Shown here piece after piece: positions 15,709 through 23,699 of a stretch of 64,000 bases of DNA. How positions within the stretch are numbered: the stretch's first letter is position 1; each line of letters starts with the position of its first letter. Where the stretch lies: the NCBI RefSeq assembly GCF_035917975.1, contig NZ_CP109130.1, positions 2,294,001 to 2,358,000 of the forward strand, written 5' to 3'. A model generated the notes under the pieces. It ran no database searches. It was given only the letters and a program-made list of their open reading frames with translations, and was not told the origin of the DNA. This stretch comes from Streptosporangium sp. NBC_01756 (lineage in GTDB: Bacteria; Actinomycetota; Actinomycetes; Streptosporangiales; Streptosporangiaceae). The position numbers and the translations under genes are program-made.

Positions 15709-17325
15709 GTGTCGATTTCATCTGGCTTCATGAGATCAACCCAGGCCGGCCTCGCGGCTGCCGTCGCGACCAGACGCAGATTCCTGACGGTGACCGGCAC
15801 GGCCGCCGCCTTGGCCTTGACGGGCAACCTTCCCGGCATTCGCAGTGCCCACGCGGAGTCCGCGACGAAGGCGGACCGTCAACCCCTCTTCACCCTGGGG
15901 ATCGCTTCCGGCGACCCGCTGCCCGACGCGGTGGTGATCTGGACGCGGCTGGCGCCGGAACCACTGGCGCCGTTCGGCGGGATGGACCAGCGCCCGGTAA
16001 CGGTCCAGTGGCAGGTGGCCGAGGATGAGGCGTTCCACCGTGTCGTGCGCCGCGGCACTGCGACCGCCCGGCCCGAGTACTCCCACACCGTCCATGTCGA
16101 TGTCCAGGGCCTGCGCCCGTGGCGGCACTACTTCTACCGTTTCCGGGTCGGGGGGCAGATCAGCCCCGTCGGCCGCACCCGTACCGCTCCGGCCCCCGGC
16201 GACACCATCTCCGCGATGTCCTTCGCCTTCGCGTCCTGCCAGGCGTGGTTCGAGGGCTACTACACCGCCCTCGCCGACATGGCCCGCCGCGACCACGACG
16301 TGGTCCTCTTTCTCGGTGACTACATCTACGAGTTCGGCGCGGACAAGGGTGTACGCCCCGACTCCGCGGAACCTCACGCCATGCGCCAGACGGTGACACT
16401 CGACGACTACCGGGAGCGGTACGCCCTGTACAAGATCGACCCGGATCTGCAGGCCGCGCATGCCGCCGCACCCTGGGTCGTCACGCTCGACGACCACGAA
16501 GTCGTCGACAACTGGGCCGACGACGCGCACCCGAGCGCCCCGCCGGCCAGCTTTCTGGTCCGGCGCGCCAACGCCTTCAGGGCCTATTGGGAACACATGC
16601 CGCTGCGCCTGTCACAGCTGCCGAACGGGCCGGACATGCAGCTGTACCGGCGCCTGCGCTATGGCACCTTGGCTGAGTTCAGCATTCTCGACACCCGGCA
16701 GTACCGCTCGGACCAGGCCGGCGGCGACGGTGAGAAGCCGCCCAACCCGGGATCGCTGGACCCCAGCCGCACCATCACGGGCGAAGAGCAGGAACGATGG
16801 CTGCTCGACGGGCTGGCCGCCTCCGGAACACGATGGAACGTCATCGGGCAGCAGAACGCCATGGCCCAGCTCGATGTCCAGGCCGGGCCGGGCATGGTGG
16901 TGCCGATGGACACCTGGGACGGTTACGTCGGCTCTCGCAACCGGGTGCTCGGCGGCGCCCACGAACGCGGCATCAAGAACCTTGTCTCCTTGGGTGGAGA
17001 CCTCCACCGCAGCGTGGCCTCCGACCTCAAGCTCGACTTCGCCGATCCCGCATCGCCCACCGTGGGTGCCGAGTTCGTCGGGACCTCCATCACCTCCGGG
17101 CTTGACGGCGCCGACCACGACCAGGTCGGCCTGACACTGCTCGCCGAGAACCCGCACATCAAATACCACAACTTCCAGCGAGGCTACGTCACCTGCACCG
17201 TGACCGAGAAGGAGTGGACCTCGGACTACCGGGTGGCCGACCGTGTCACGACCCCGGGAGGCACCGTGACGACCCGTGCGAAGCTCGTCGTCGAAGACGG
17301 CCGAGCCGGCATCCAGACCACCTGA
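15709..17325 (+). CDS. phoD: Alkaline phosphatase D (PhoD), Tat-exported
   Basis: A 538-residue secreted phosphodiesterase/phosphomonoesterase. The twin-arginine signal TRRRFLTVTG near residues 21-30 is followed by a hydrophobic stretch ending at SAHA. The PhoD domains follow: an N-terminal Ig-like region (LFTLGIASGDPLPDAVVIWTRLAP), then the metallophosphatase core with FLGDYIYE, TLDDHEVVDNW, NVIGQQN and LGGDLHRS, which carry the Ca/Fe ligands. GTG at 15709 is taken as the start; ATG at 15730 is an alternative that also keeps the Tat signal. A discoidin-domain secreted protein follows 27 bp downstream, and the two are probably cotranscribed. Confidence 0.95.
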   Translation: MSISSGFMRSTQAGLAAAVATRRRFLTVTGTAAALALTGNLPGIRSAHAESATKADRQPLFTLGIASGDPLPDAVVIWTRLAPEPLAPFGGMDQRPVTVQWQVAEDEAFHRVVRRGTATARPEYSHTVHVDVQGLRPWRHYFYRFRVGGQISPVGRTRTAPAPGDTISAMSFAFASCQAWFEGYYTALADMARRDHDVVLFLGDYIYEFGADKGVRPDSAEPHAMRQTVTLDDYRERYALYKIDPDLQAAHAAAPWVVTLDDHEVVDNWADDAHPSAPPASFLVRRANAFRAYWEHMPLRLSQLPNGPDMQLYRRLRYGTLAEFSILDTRQYRSDQAGGDGEKPPNPGSLDPSRTITGEEQERWLLDGLAASGTRWNVIGQQNAMAQLDVQAGPGMVVPMDTWDGYVGSRNRVLGGAHERGIKNLVSLGGDLHRSVASDLKLDFADPASPTVGAEFVGTSITSGLDGADHDQVGLTLLAENPHIKYHNFQRGYVTCTVTEKEWTSDYRVADRVTTPGGTVTTRAKLVVEDGRAGIQTT

Positions 17326-17352
17326 GTCTCCGCAACGGACAGGATCTCCATC

Positions 17353-18237
17353 ATGCTGAAGCAGCGCATCACGCGGACCGCTCTGCCATCCCTGGCTCTG
17401 TGCACCGCCATGGTCGCCGCGCTGGCCATGGCGTCTCCGGCGAACGGGGCCTCCGGCGGCTCGAAGCCGAAGGACCAGATCACCGTGGCGGCCAATCCGG
17501 CCGCGCTCGACGTCATCCCGCTGCCATGCTTTTCCGGCAGCTTCCAGGCCACCATGACCAACACCGGACCACAGGCTCAGTTCGCCGATATGACACTGAG
17601 CGCCCAAAAACCGATCACGCTGTCCCGGGACATCTTCTCCAGCTACCTTCCGGCCGCCGATCCCGACCAGCCGGTGAGCATTCCGGTCGAGGTTCGCGCC
17701 CCCCGGGACACTCCACCGGGCACCTATGACGTCCAGCTGGCCATGAACAAGCAGAAGCTCAGCGTGCCGGTTCGGGTGCAGGAGCCTCCGGCCAAGGGGC
17801 CCGGCGACAACGTGGCGCTGGGAGAGCAGGCGTTCGCCTCATCCTCTCATGGTAATTTCCCAGTCTGCGGTGGTGTCGATGGGAACAAGGACCATGCCCA
17901 GTGGGGCACCCGCACCGGATGGAACGACGCCACTCCGACGATCTTTCCCGACAGCTACGGGGTCCGTTTCCCGACGCCGCAGCGGATCGACCAGGTCGAG
18001 CTCCTGACCATAGACAGTGCGGGGTCCCCGGCCGCGCGCTTCGGGGTGAAGGACTGGGACGTCCAGGTCCTCACGGACGGCCAGTGGCAGACGGTCGCCC
18101 AGGTCCGTGGCAACACCGCTGGACTGGTGACCTCGCAGTTCGCCGCGACCACCGCCGAGGCCGTACAGGTCGTCATCTACGCCTCGAACGACGCCAGGTA
18201 CTCGCGCATCATGGAGTTGGAGGTCCGCGGAGCGTAA
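17353..18237 (+). CDS. Secreted protein with NEW3-like and F5/8-type-C (discoidin) domains
   Basis: A 294-residue exported protein with a Sec signal ending near SPANGASG. Residues ~40-145 look like an Ig/NEW3-like beta domain (ITVAANPAALDVIPLPCFSG, TPPGTYDVQLAM). Residues ~160-292 are a galactose-binding-like F5/8 type C domain (NVALGEQAFASSSHG, FPTPQRIDQVELLT, WDVQVLTDGQWQTVAQV, RYSRIMELEVRG), often used to bind sugars or cell surfaces. No catalytic domain is present. Located directly after phoD, it may help retain or target activity at a polymer surface; this is inference. Confidence 0.82.
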   Translation: MLKQRITRTALPSLALCTAMVAALAMASPANGASGGSKPKDQITVAANPAALDVIPLPCFSGSFQATMTNTGPQAQFADMTLSAQKPITLSRDIFSSYLPAADPDQPVSIPVEVRAPRDTPPGTYDVQLAMNKQKLSVPVRVQEPPAKGPGDNVALGEQAFASSSHGNFPVCGGVDGNKDHAQWGTRTGWNDATPTIFPDSYGVRFPTPQRIDQVELLTIDSAGSPAARFGVKDWDVQVLTDGQWQTVAQVRGNTAGLVTSQFAATTAEAVQVVIYASNDARYSRIMELEVRGA

Positions 18238-18276
18238 CCCAGGGCCCGGCCGATCCGGGATCCCGGTCGTACGAGT

Positions 18277-18316
18277 CCGAGAACGGGGTCCGGGCCGGCC
18301 CGGACCCCGTTCTCGG
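18277..18316. terminator. Perfect 20-bp-stem palindrome, bidirectional terminator
   Basis: The 40 bp are a perfect palindrome (arms 18277-18296 and 18297-18316, starting CCGAGAACGGGG). It lies 40 bp after the discoidin-protein stop, between converging transcription units. Confidence 0.85.
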
Positions 18317-18349
18317 AAGTACTAAGCCGGGTGCCGGGACCGGTCCGTG

Positions 18350-18393
18350 CCGTGTTCCCGGAAGCCGTGAACTGATGGCTTCCGGGAACACGG
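18350..18393 (-). terminator. 17-bp-stem terminator of the DUF433 gene
   Basis: CCGTGTTCCCGGAAGCC pairs perfectly with GGCTTCCGGGAACACGG around a 10-nt loop. It sits 5 bp beyond the DUF433 stop codon on the minus strand. With the neighbouring palindrome it forms a back-to-back terminator pair. Confidence 0.85.
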
Positions 18394-18398
18394 TCTTC

Positions 18399-19031
18399 TC
18401 AGAACTTCCCCAGAGCTCGAATGTTGACGTAATCGGCGAAATCGGCGGCGTCCAGAGCCGCCATAGCGGTGACGCTCGGGTAGTACTCGGAGATCCGCTC
18501 TGCCGGAACCCCGTCCCGGAGCAGTGCGGCAACCTCGTCATAGGGGACGCGGGTGCCCTCGATCATGGGAACCCCACCGCGAACCGCCGGGTCTACCGTC
18601 ACATGGGTGCGCGGCTGCAGCAACGACGGGATGTGCCTGCCGTCACGATAGAACGGCTGCAGGACGTCGACCAGCTCGTGGATGACCACGTTGGCCTTCT
18701 TCCGCACCAGGTCGACTGCCTGATCGGGCGCGGCCAGATAGATGCTGCTGTCGTCGGCGACCAATGTGTAGGACGACAGGTGGTCGCTTTCTTTCAGATC
18801 ATCACGGAGGGTGTCGAGCGCCCGTCTGATTTTCTGCAGCGAGGCATCGTTACGCAGCTTGACGCAGGTCCGCAGCGCCACCACGTCGCGGAAGGAGTAG
18901 AGGACGGGGCGCGTGCTGGAGATCTCCGGTATCAACACCGCGCCACGGCTCACGCCGGCCTTGCGCCAGTGTGCGAGCTGGCGCAGTGTGGCGCCCGACA
19001 GCGCCGCAGCCAGCTTCGGGTCATAAGCCAT
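18399..19031 (-). CDS. MerR-like/DUF433 antitoxin-type protein
   Basis: A 210-residue protein. The N-terminal part has a MerR-like helix-turn-helix (LSGATLRQLAHWRKAG, VLYSFRDVVALRTCVKLRND). The last ~60 residues are the DUF433 domain (VDPAVRGGVPMIEGTRVPYDEVAALLRDGVPAERISEYYPSVT). DUF433 proteins usually act as antitoxins or regulators beside a PIN-like (DUF5615) toxin. No such partner is adjacent: the 3' side is closed by terminators and the 5' side holds a broken XRE gene. The ATG at 19031, after a GGGAGGGGCGAGG site, is preferred to longer frames. It may be an orphan antitoxin or a stand-alone regulator. Confidence 0.8.
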   Translation of the reverse strand: MAYDPKLAAALSGATLRQLAHWRKAGVSRGAVLIPEISSTRPVLYSFRDVVALRTCVKLRNDASLQKIRRALDTLRDDLKESDHLSSYTLVADDSSIYLAAPDQAVDLVRKKANVVIHELVDVLQPFYRDGRHIPSLLQPRTHVTVDPAVRGGVPMIEGTRVPYDEVAALLRDGVPAERISEYYPSVTAMAALDAADFADYVNIRALGKF

Positions 19032-19205
19032 CACCTCGCCCCTCCCATAATCCGTGATCCGCATCCCTGCCCGGCCATCATCGCAAATCTGTCTGAGCTG
19101 GTCAGGCGCTACGCGATCTCGCTCTCCACCGTTTCGGACACTTCTGGCGGAATGCGGTGGCTGAACGGCTCCTCCGAGGGCGCCGGTGGGACCGAGGCGG
19201 ACGGC

Positions 19206-19364
19206 CCTGACGCGATTCACATTGACAGCATGGCCGGAGGTCTGTTTCTTGAGAAGGAGGCAGATATCAAGAGATACAACGACATTTGCCAGTATCTTCG
19301 CGCGATAGCTCTCAGCCCTGCCGACACGGCCGCGCTCATCGCGTCCATGCGTGAAGGTCGCTAG
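19206..19364 (+). pseudogene. C-terminal remnant of an XRE/DUF5753 regulator
   Basis: The last ~53 codons read DAIHIDSMAGGLFLEKEADI, then KRYNDICQYLRAIALSPADT, the end of the DUF5753 domain of actinobacterial XRE regulators. The helix-turn-helix and most of the domain are missing. It precedes the intact DUF397 gene by 14 bp, the normal order for this pair, so the regulator was lost by truncation near the divergent DUF433 gene. Confidence 0.8.
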
Positions 19365-19378
19365 CGGAAGGAAGCAAG

Positions 19379-19588
19379 ATGCAGCAGCCCGACCTCTCCG
19401 GCGCGCGCTGGCGCAAGAGCAGCCTCAGCGCTGACGGCCCGAGCTGCGTCGAGGTGGCCTTCATCAACGACGCCGTCGCCGTCCGCGACACAAAGGACCG
19501 CGACGGCGGCACCCTCGTGTTCCGTCGCGACGAGTGGAGAGCCTTCATCGGCGACATCAGGAGCGGCAGCTTCGACAACCTCACCTGA
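19379..19588 (+). CDS. DUF397 protein
   Basis: A 69-residue intact DUF397 protein (ARWRKSSLSADGPSCVEVAF; AVAVRDTKDRDGGTLVFRRDEWRAFIGDI). DUF397 proteins normally pair with an adjacent XRE/DUF5753 regulator, as in WhiJ/AbaA-like sets. Here only the regulator's tail remains, so this gene is an orphan of a broken pair. Confidence 0.9.
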   Translation: MQQPDLSGARWRKSSLSADGPSCVEVAFINDAVAVRDTKDRDGGTLVFRRDEWRAFIGDIRSGSFDNLT

Positions 19589-19752
19589 GCCTCCACCTGA
19601 CTCATCGATCCGGATAACTCGCGGGATTCCGGGTTAGCCGCTGATCAGCGGTAGCAGGTTCGGCCGCCATACGTCGCCGGGCTGACGGCGGCCACGAGTA
19701 CCGGCGGGGTGTTGAAACTCATGCAATCTCGTCAGTGAGGGTCCACGAGCTT

Positions 19753-20142
19753 TCACACCTTGCGGCTCGACCGGGCCCCGTCCAACCCCCAAGAGATAAT
19801 CTTGCTGGGCGTGATCGTGATGATTTCCCGTGAGAAGTACGGCACCGGCGGCTCGTGGTCCGTCAGAGCCACCGCCGAGCCCCGGATCTCGATGCCGCGC
19901 ACCACCCACGGGTCCACCGAGGCCAGGTCGTCCACGACGAACGACACGGTGCTGCCCTGCTGAACATTGCTGAACTTCTTGGACGCCCCCAGCGCGTGCC
20001 CGCCGATGGTGATCGCGCCCGAGGCGGCGTCCACGAAGAACCCCACGGGGTTGTTCTGCACCTGGCCGGAGGGAGAGACGGTGGCCAGGCGGCCGAGGCG
20101 CTGCCCTGCCAGATAGTCGAGTTCTGCTGGTGTAAAGACCAT
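19753..20142 (-). CDS. PPOX-class F420-dependent oxidoreductase
   Basis: A 129-residue split-barrel flavin/deazaflavin protein. MVFTPAELDYLAGQRLGRLA and then PVGFFVDAASGAITIGGHALGASKKFSNVQQGSTVSFVVDDLASVD match the actinobacterial PPOX-class F420 family. The C-terminal SKIISWGLDG strand is also typical. The start MVFTPAEL is the family start; the longer frame adds no conserved residues. A palindrome (TTGACACTGGCGTCAA) lies 17 bp upstream. The substrate is unknown. Confidence 0.88.
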   Translation of the reverse strand: MVFTPAELDYLAGQRLGRLATVSPSGQVQNNPVGFFVDAASGAITIGGHALGASKKFSNVQQGSTVSFVVDDLASVDPWVVRGIEIRGSAVALTDHEPPVPYFSREIITITPSKIISWGLDGARSSRKV

Positions 20143-20159
20143 ATGGCCAGTGTGCAACC

Positions 20160-20175
20160 TTGACACTGGCGTCAA
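20160..20175. promoter_or_regulatory. Palindromic site upstream of PPOX gene
   Basis: TTGACACTGGCGTCAA has 7-bp arms with one mismatch, placed just upstream of the PPOX start. It overlaps the stop codon of a neighbouring gene fragment. It is a possible operator for an unlinked regulator. Confidence 0.4.
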
Positions 20176-20288
20176 TCAAACCAGCCGCCGGTCAGCCACC
20201 TCAGCGGGTTGTCGTGGACGACCAGGCGCAGGACGTCCTCGCCGACCCCAGCCTCGCGCAGGCGCGGCAGCAGGACCGACTGCGGCAT
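20172..20288 (-). pseudogene. 3' fragment of a phosphotriesterase-like TIM-barrel hydrolase
   Basis: A 38-codon frame reads MPQSVLLPRLREAGVGEDVL, then RLVVHDNPLRWLTGG. This is the closing helix and VxNPxRWL motif of phosphotriesterase-family amidohydrolases. The rest of the gene is missing: a few bases upstream the sequence changes into the stop region of the DUF262 gene. This suggests that the restriction gene replaced the 5' part of the hydrolase. Confidence 0.6.
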
Positions 20289-20299
20289 CCCCAAAGGGC

Positions 20300-22810
20300 T
20301 TACTCGACTTCAACCTGGGCGGCGAACCAGTCGAGGCAGCCGACCACCACGTCCCAGACCGCCTCATTAGCGAGCAAGGTGGCCTTGAACGACGGGTACA
20401 GCTCCAGCTTGGCAGCCGGGATGTCGACGCCGGGCGACGCGTTGAGCAGTTGCCGCAGTTCCTCCCGAAGGGCTGGATCCTTGAAGGGCTCCCGCTTCTT
20501 CAGGGTGCCGAACGGCACCGACACCGAGTCGGCGTAGAAGCGGAAGGCGTGCAGCTGGTCGCCGCCCCGCCTGACGATCGGGGCGCAGGAGGCACCGGCG
20601 GAGCGGCCGAACTGCACCTCTCCCCCGCGCGCCCTCCAATGGTCGAGAACGCGGGAGACCGCGCCGGCCACCTGCGGGCCGCTCGCCTCTCCGAGCTGCT
20701 GGAAGAAACGCCTTTCCCACTCGTCTGAGTCCTCCAGGTCGACGGCGCTCAGATCCGCCTCGCTGAGATCCTCCGCCCCGGGCAGCCCGAGCAGCTCGGC
20801 CAGCTCTCGGGCGGAGACGCGCTGGGTGGGGTCGGCCTTACCGGACTCGTCGAGCTTGATCCCCTCGGCTCGGAGCACGTCGTGGACGTCACGGTCGTCG
20901 TTCTCGTCCGGCCAATGAAACCCCGATGACACGGATCCTGGGGCGCTGAGCACCCGATGGGCGTTGAGCACCTCTCGACTGGCCAGATGCGCCGCCACCG
21001 GTCTGGCGTGGGAGCCGGTCAGCTCGGCGAGGTCGCCGTAGGTCGTCCATGTGCCCGGTGGGAGAGCCGAGAGGGCCGCGTGCAGGAGGCTCCAGTCTCG
21101 GGACGGGCCGGCCGGTCCCACATCGACCGGGCTGGGCCAGATCTCGATCGCCCAGTCGGCCAGCGCGTCGGCCCGAGCGAGGATTTCGGCTCTGCCCCAG
21201 CGCTCCTGTCTGGCGATCTCCTGGTTCATCGTCAGCCCGCTGCGGGCGAGGAAGTCGCGTTTCCTGGCGAAGGACATGTTGCCCAGTTCGGAGTTGTAAC
21301 CGCTCAGCGTGAGATTCCCGAGAGTGTGCACGAGCTCCTTGTGCGCCAGCTCGGCGTCCCCCTCGCTGACGAGCTGCTCCAACCACTCGGCAGTGGGACT
21401 CTGCGGCAGGACATGCTCGATGGTGATCTCCTTGTCGGAGACGTCCACCGGTTCCTTGGATCCGTATGCCTCTTCCAGGCGGCGGAGCACCAGCTTCTGC
21501 TGCGCCGTACGGCCCTGCCAGTAAAAGGCCCGCTGGCGGATGTCCCGGCGGAACTGCTCGTCCGACGACCAGTACAGTCGGGCCGACGACAGGGCGGTGC
21601 GCACGGTGTCTGCGACCGGCTCATCTCCGGTCAGGTCGCGGGTGAGCCGCATGAAGATCCTGTTGAGGTTGCCGGTGGCCACCCCGGCGACCAGGCGACG
21701 CACCAGGAAACTCTCGATGTACCGCAGTGTCTCGCCGACCTCGTCGTCACTGGCCTGACCGTCGTCGGCCAGCTCCAGCAGCCGCATGACAAGGGGATAG
21801 GCCGTCGACCCCTTCCAGTCGATGAGGAAACGCAGCCGCTCTTCGATCTCCCCGTCTTTTTCGGGGTTGAGGATCCGGTGCAGGTAGCGGGACCGCCGCG
21901 CCAGGTCCTTCACGTATCGGGTGACCCTCTCCTCTTTCGCCTCCCCATCGGCGGCTGCGGCCGCCAGGATCTCTTGGTGGCCTCGGTAGGTGTCGTTGTA
22001 CTGGGCGTCGTCACCGAGCTCCAGCACGAGGGTGAGATACATCAACTGATCCATGCCCTTGGCGCCGAGCAGCTCGTGCATCGGACGCCAGTACGTGTCG
22101 TAGACGTACTGATCCCGGGTGGGCAGGTGCATGAACACGTGGTTGCGGATCAGATCGACCTGGCTCAGCCGCATCCCGGTGTTGTTGATGGACTCAAAGA
22201 TCCGGAAGGCATTGTCGTCCTTCTCGACCACGATCTGCACGAGCGTGAGCCTGTCGAGCACGACCTCCTCGACACGGGTGATGTCATGCGGATCCGCGGG
22301 ATCGTCCACCTGGCGCAACCTGTCCCGGAAGAACTGGTAGGCGCTCCCAACCCGGCTGTCGGTGCCGCCGTACGGCAGGTCCTCGACACAAGCCTTGAAC
22401 GCCTCTCGGTCCACCTGAGTGGGCAGCAATCGGTAGCGCATGTCCCCGGACTTGTACTTGTTGAGCAGGTGGAGGTCGTTGATCCGATCGCGGTGCAGCG
22501 GGTCCTCGGCCGCCTGATAGTCCCGTAGCGCGCACAGGGCCAGCAGCAGGGTGGTCAGTCTCTGCTGACCGTCGACCACGAGCCAGCGGGAATGTCCAGG
22601 CGCGTTGTCGAAGGCAGGGGCCAGCACGACGGAGCCGAGGAAGTGGCCGGCGTCCTCGCCCTTCCGCAGCCCGTCCGCCTGGCGCTCTATATCGCTCCAC
22701 AGTCGCCCGAGCTGCTCCCGCTCCCAAGCGTAGGGCCGCTGGTAGAGCGGCACCAGAAACTGGTGATCACGACTGATGAGATCCCGCAGTGTCGTCTCGT
22801 TGGCCTTCAC
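20300..22810 (-). CDS. GmrSD-type (DUF262-DUF1524) restriction enzyme fused to an alkyltransferase-like domain
   Basis: An 836-residue four-part protein. Residues 1-~370 are DUF262, with PLYQRPYAWE (21-30), the nucleotide-site motif VDGQQRLTT (79-87) and FESINNTGMRLSQVDLIRN (205-223). Residues ~400-560 are DUF1524 with the His-Me core ITIEHVLPQ (His466) and NLTLSGYNSELGN (499-511). This pairing is that of GmrSD/BrxU type IV enzymes, which cut phage DNA carrying modified cytosines. Residues ~573-650 match the DNA-binding domain of MGMT/ATL proteins (GTWTTYGDLAELTGSH), but the PCHRV motif reads NAHRV, so the alkyl-acceptor Cys is absent. Residues ~695-836 are an unidentified alpha/beta domain. 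GTG start after AGGGGAG. Confidence 0.88.
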   Translation of the reverse strand: MKANETTLRDLISRDHQFLVPLYQRPYAWEREQLGRLWSDIERQADGLRKGEDAGHFLGSVVLAPAFDNAPGHSRWLVVDGQQRLTTLLLALCALRDYQAAEDPLHRDRINDLHLLNKYKSGDMRYRLLPTQVDREAFKACVEDLPYGGTDSRVGSAYQFFRDRLRQVDDPADPHDITRVEEVVLDRLTLVQIVVEKDDNAFRIFESINNTGMRLSQVDLIRNHVFMHLPTRDQYVYDTYWRPMHELLGAKGMDQLMYLTLVLELGDDAQYNDTYRGHQEILAAAAADGEAKEERVTRYVKDLARRSRYLHRILNPEKDGEIEERLRFLIDWKGSTAYPLVMRLLELADDGQASDDEVGETLRYIESFLVRRLVAGVATGNLNRIFMRLTRDLTGDEPVADTVRTALSSARLYWSSDEQFRRDIRQRAFYWQGRTAQQKLVLRRLEEAYGSKEPVDVSDKEITIEHVLPQSPTAEWLEQLVSEGDAELAHKELVHTLGNLTLSGYNSELGNMSFARKRDFLARSGLTMNQEIARQERWGRAEILARADALADWAIEIWPSPVDVGPAGPSRDWSLLHAALSALPPGTWTTYGDLAELTGSHARPVAAHLASREVLNAHRVLSAPGSVSSGFHWPDENDDRDVHDVLRAEGIKLDESGKADPTQRVSARELAELLGLPGAEDLSEADLSAVDLEDSDEWERRFFQQLGEASGPQVAGAVSRVLDHWRARGGEVQFGRSAGASCAPIVRRGGDQLHAFRFYADSVSVPFGTLKKREPFKDPALREELRQLLNASPGVDIPAAKLELYPSFKATLLANEAVWDVVVGCLDWFAAQVEVE

Positions 22811-23267
22811 ACAGACTCCCCTGAACCGTCGCTTCGAACAAGGTCACGATCTGCACGTGATGCGGCCGTTCCCGTAAACGATTTCCCATGGGAAGGGCAG
22901 AGAGCATCTTCTCTCAGGCATCTATCGGTGACGACGGGAACACGAAAAGAAACGACCGGGAAATCTTGAATCCCGCAGTCGCTTCCAGCCATTGATCCGC
23001 TGCATGGTCGGGTGCTGCGGATGGTCAGCCGGTGACGCGTAGCGCTCGGCCGGTCCCGGGCCGGACGAAGGACTTGGAGCCGGTGGCGCGGGGCCGGCGG
23101 TTCCGGCCGCCTCGACAGGCGTTCCCTCGAACGCTCCAGCACGGGACGGGCAACGTACGGAGGGTCGCGGAATCGTCACCCCGTGGGGTGTGACACCGTG
23201 GACATATATCTCGTTGACCGCATACGCCACCTCCACCACGGGGGCGCCGACGCGAAGAGGAGAGATC
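22811..23267. other. Divergent intergenic region, no gene recognised
   Basis: 457 bp between the divergent GmrSD-type gene and a PPOX gene. I see no conserved frame. The region near 22930-22980 is comparatively AT-rich and may hold promoters for both directions. Confidence 0.5.
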
Positions 23268-23687
23268 ATGTCGAACCCGCCGCTTCCCGAGGAAGCAGTC
23301 GCCATGATGAAGAAGCCGAACCCCGCCGTCATCACGACGCTCCGGTCCGACGGCCAGCCGGTGTCCACGGCCACCTGGTATCTCTGGGACGACGGCCGGA
23401 TCCTGGTCAACATGGACGAGGGCCGAAAACGGCTGGACCACCTGCGCGACGACCCCCGGGTCACGCTCACCGTGCTCGACAAGGACGGCTGGTACACGCA
23501 CCTCAGCGTCATCGGGCATATCGCTGACATACGCGACGACAAGGATCTGACCGACATCGACCGGCTGGCCCGGCAGTACACCGGGAAACCTTACGGGCAG
23601 CGGGACCGCGACCGGGTCAGCGCCTGGATCGAGGTCGACCGCTGGCACGGCTGGGGCACGCTCAAGGACAACAACCAGCCCGGCTGA
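23268..23687 (+). CDS. PPOX-class F420-dependent oxidoreductase (second copy type)
   Basis: A 139-residue split-barrel protein. It contains MKKPNPAVITTLRSDGQPVS, TATWYLWDDGRILVNMDEGR and the pair DDPRVTLTVLDK / GWYTHLSVIGHI, the hallmark of the actinobacterial F420-dependent PPOX group that reduces biliverdin-like or nitro compounds. The ATG at 23268 follows AGAGGAGAG and is preferred to the upstream ATG. The last segment VDRWHGWGTL is family-typical. It converges with the kinase gene downstream. Confidence 0.9.
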   Translation: MSNPPLPEEAVAMMKKPNPAVITTLRSDGQPVSTATWYLWDDGRILVNMDEGRKRLDHLRDDPRVTLTVLDKDGWYTHLSVIGHIADIRDDKDLTDIDRLARQYTGKPYGQRDRDRVSAWIEVDRWHGWGTLKDNNQPG

Positions 23688-23699
23688 CGCCGCAGCGGG

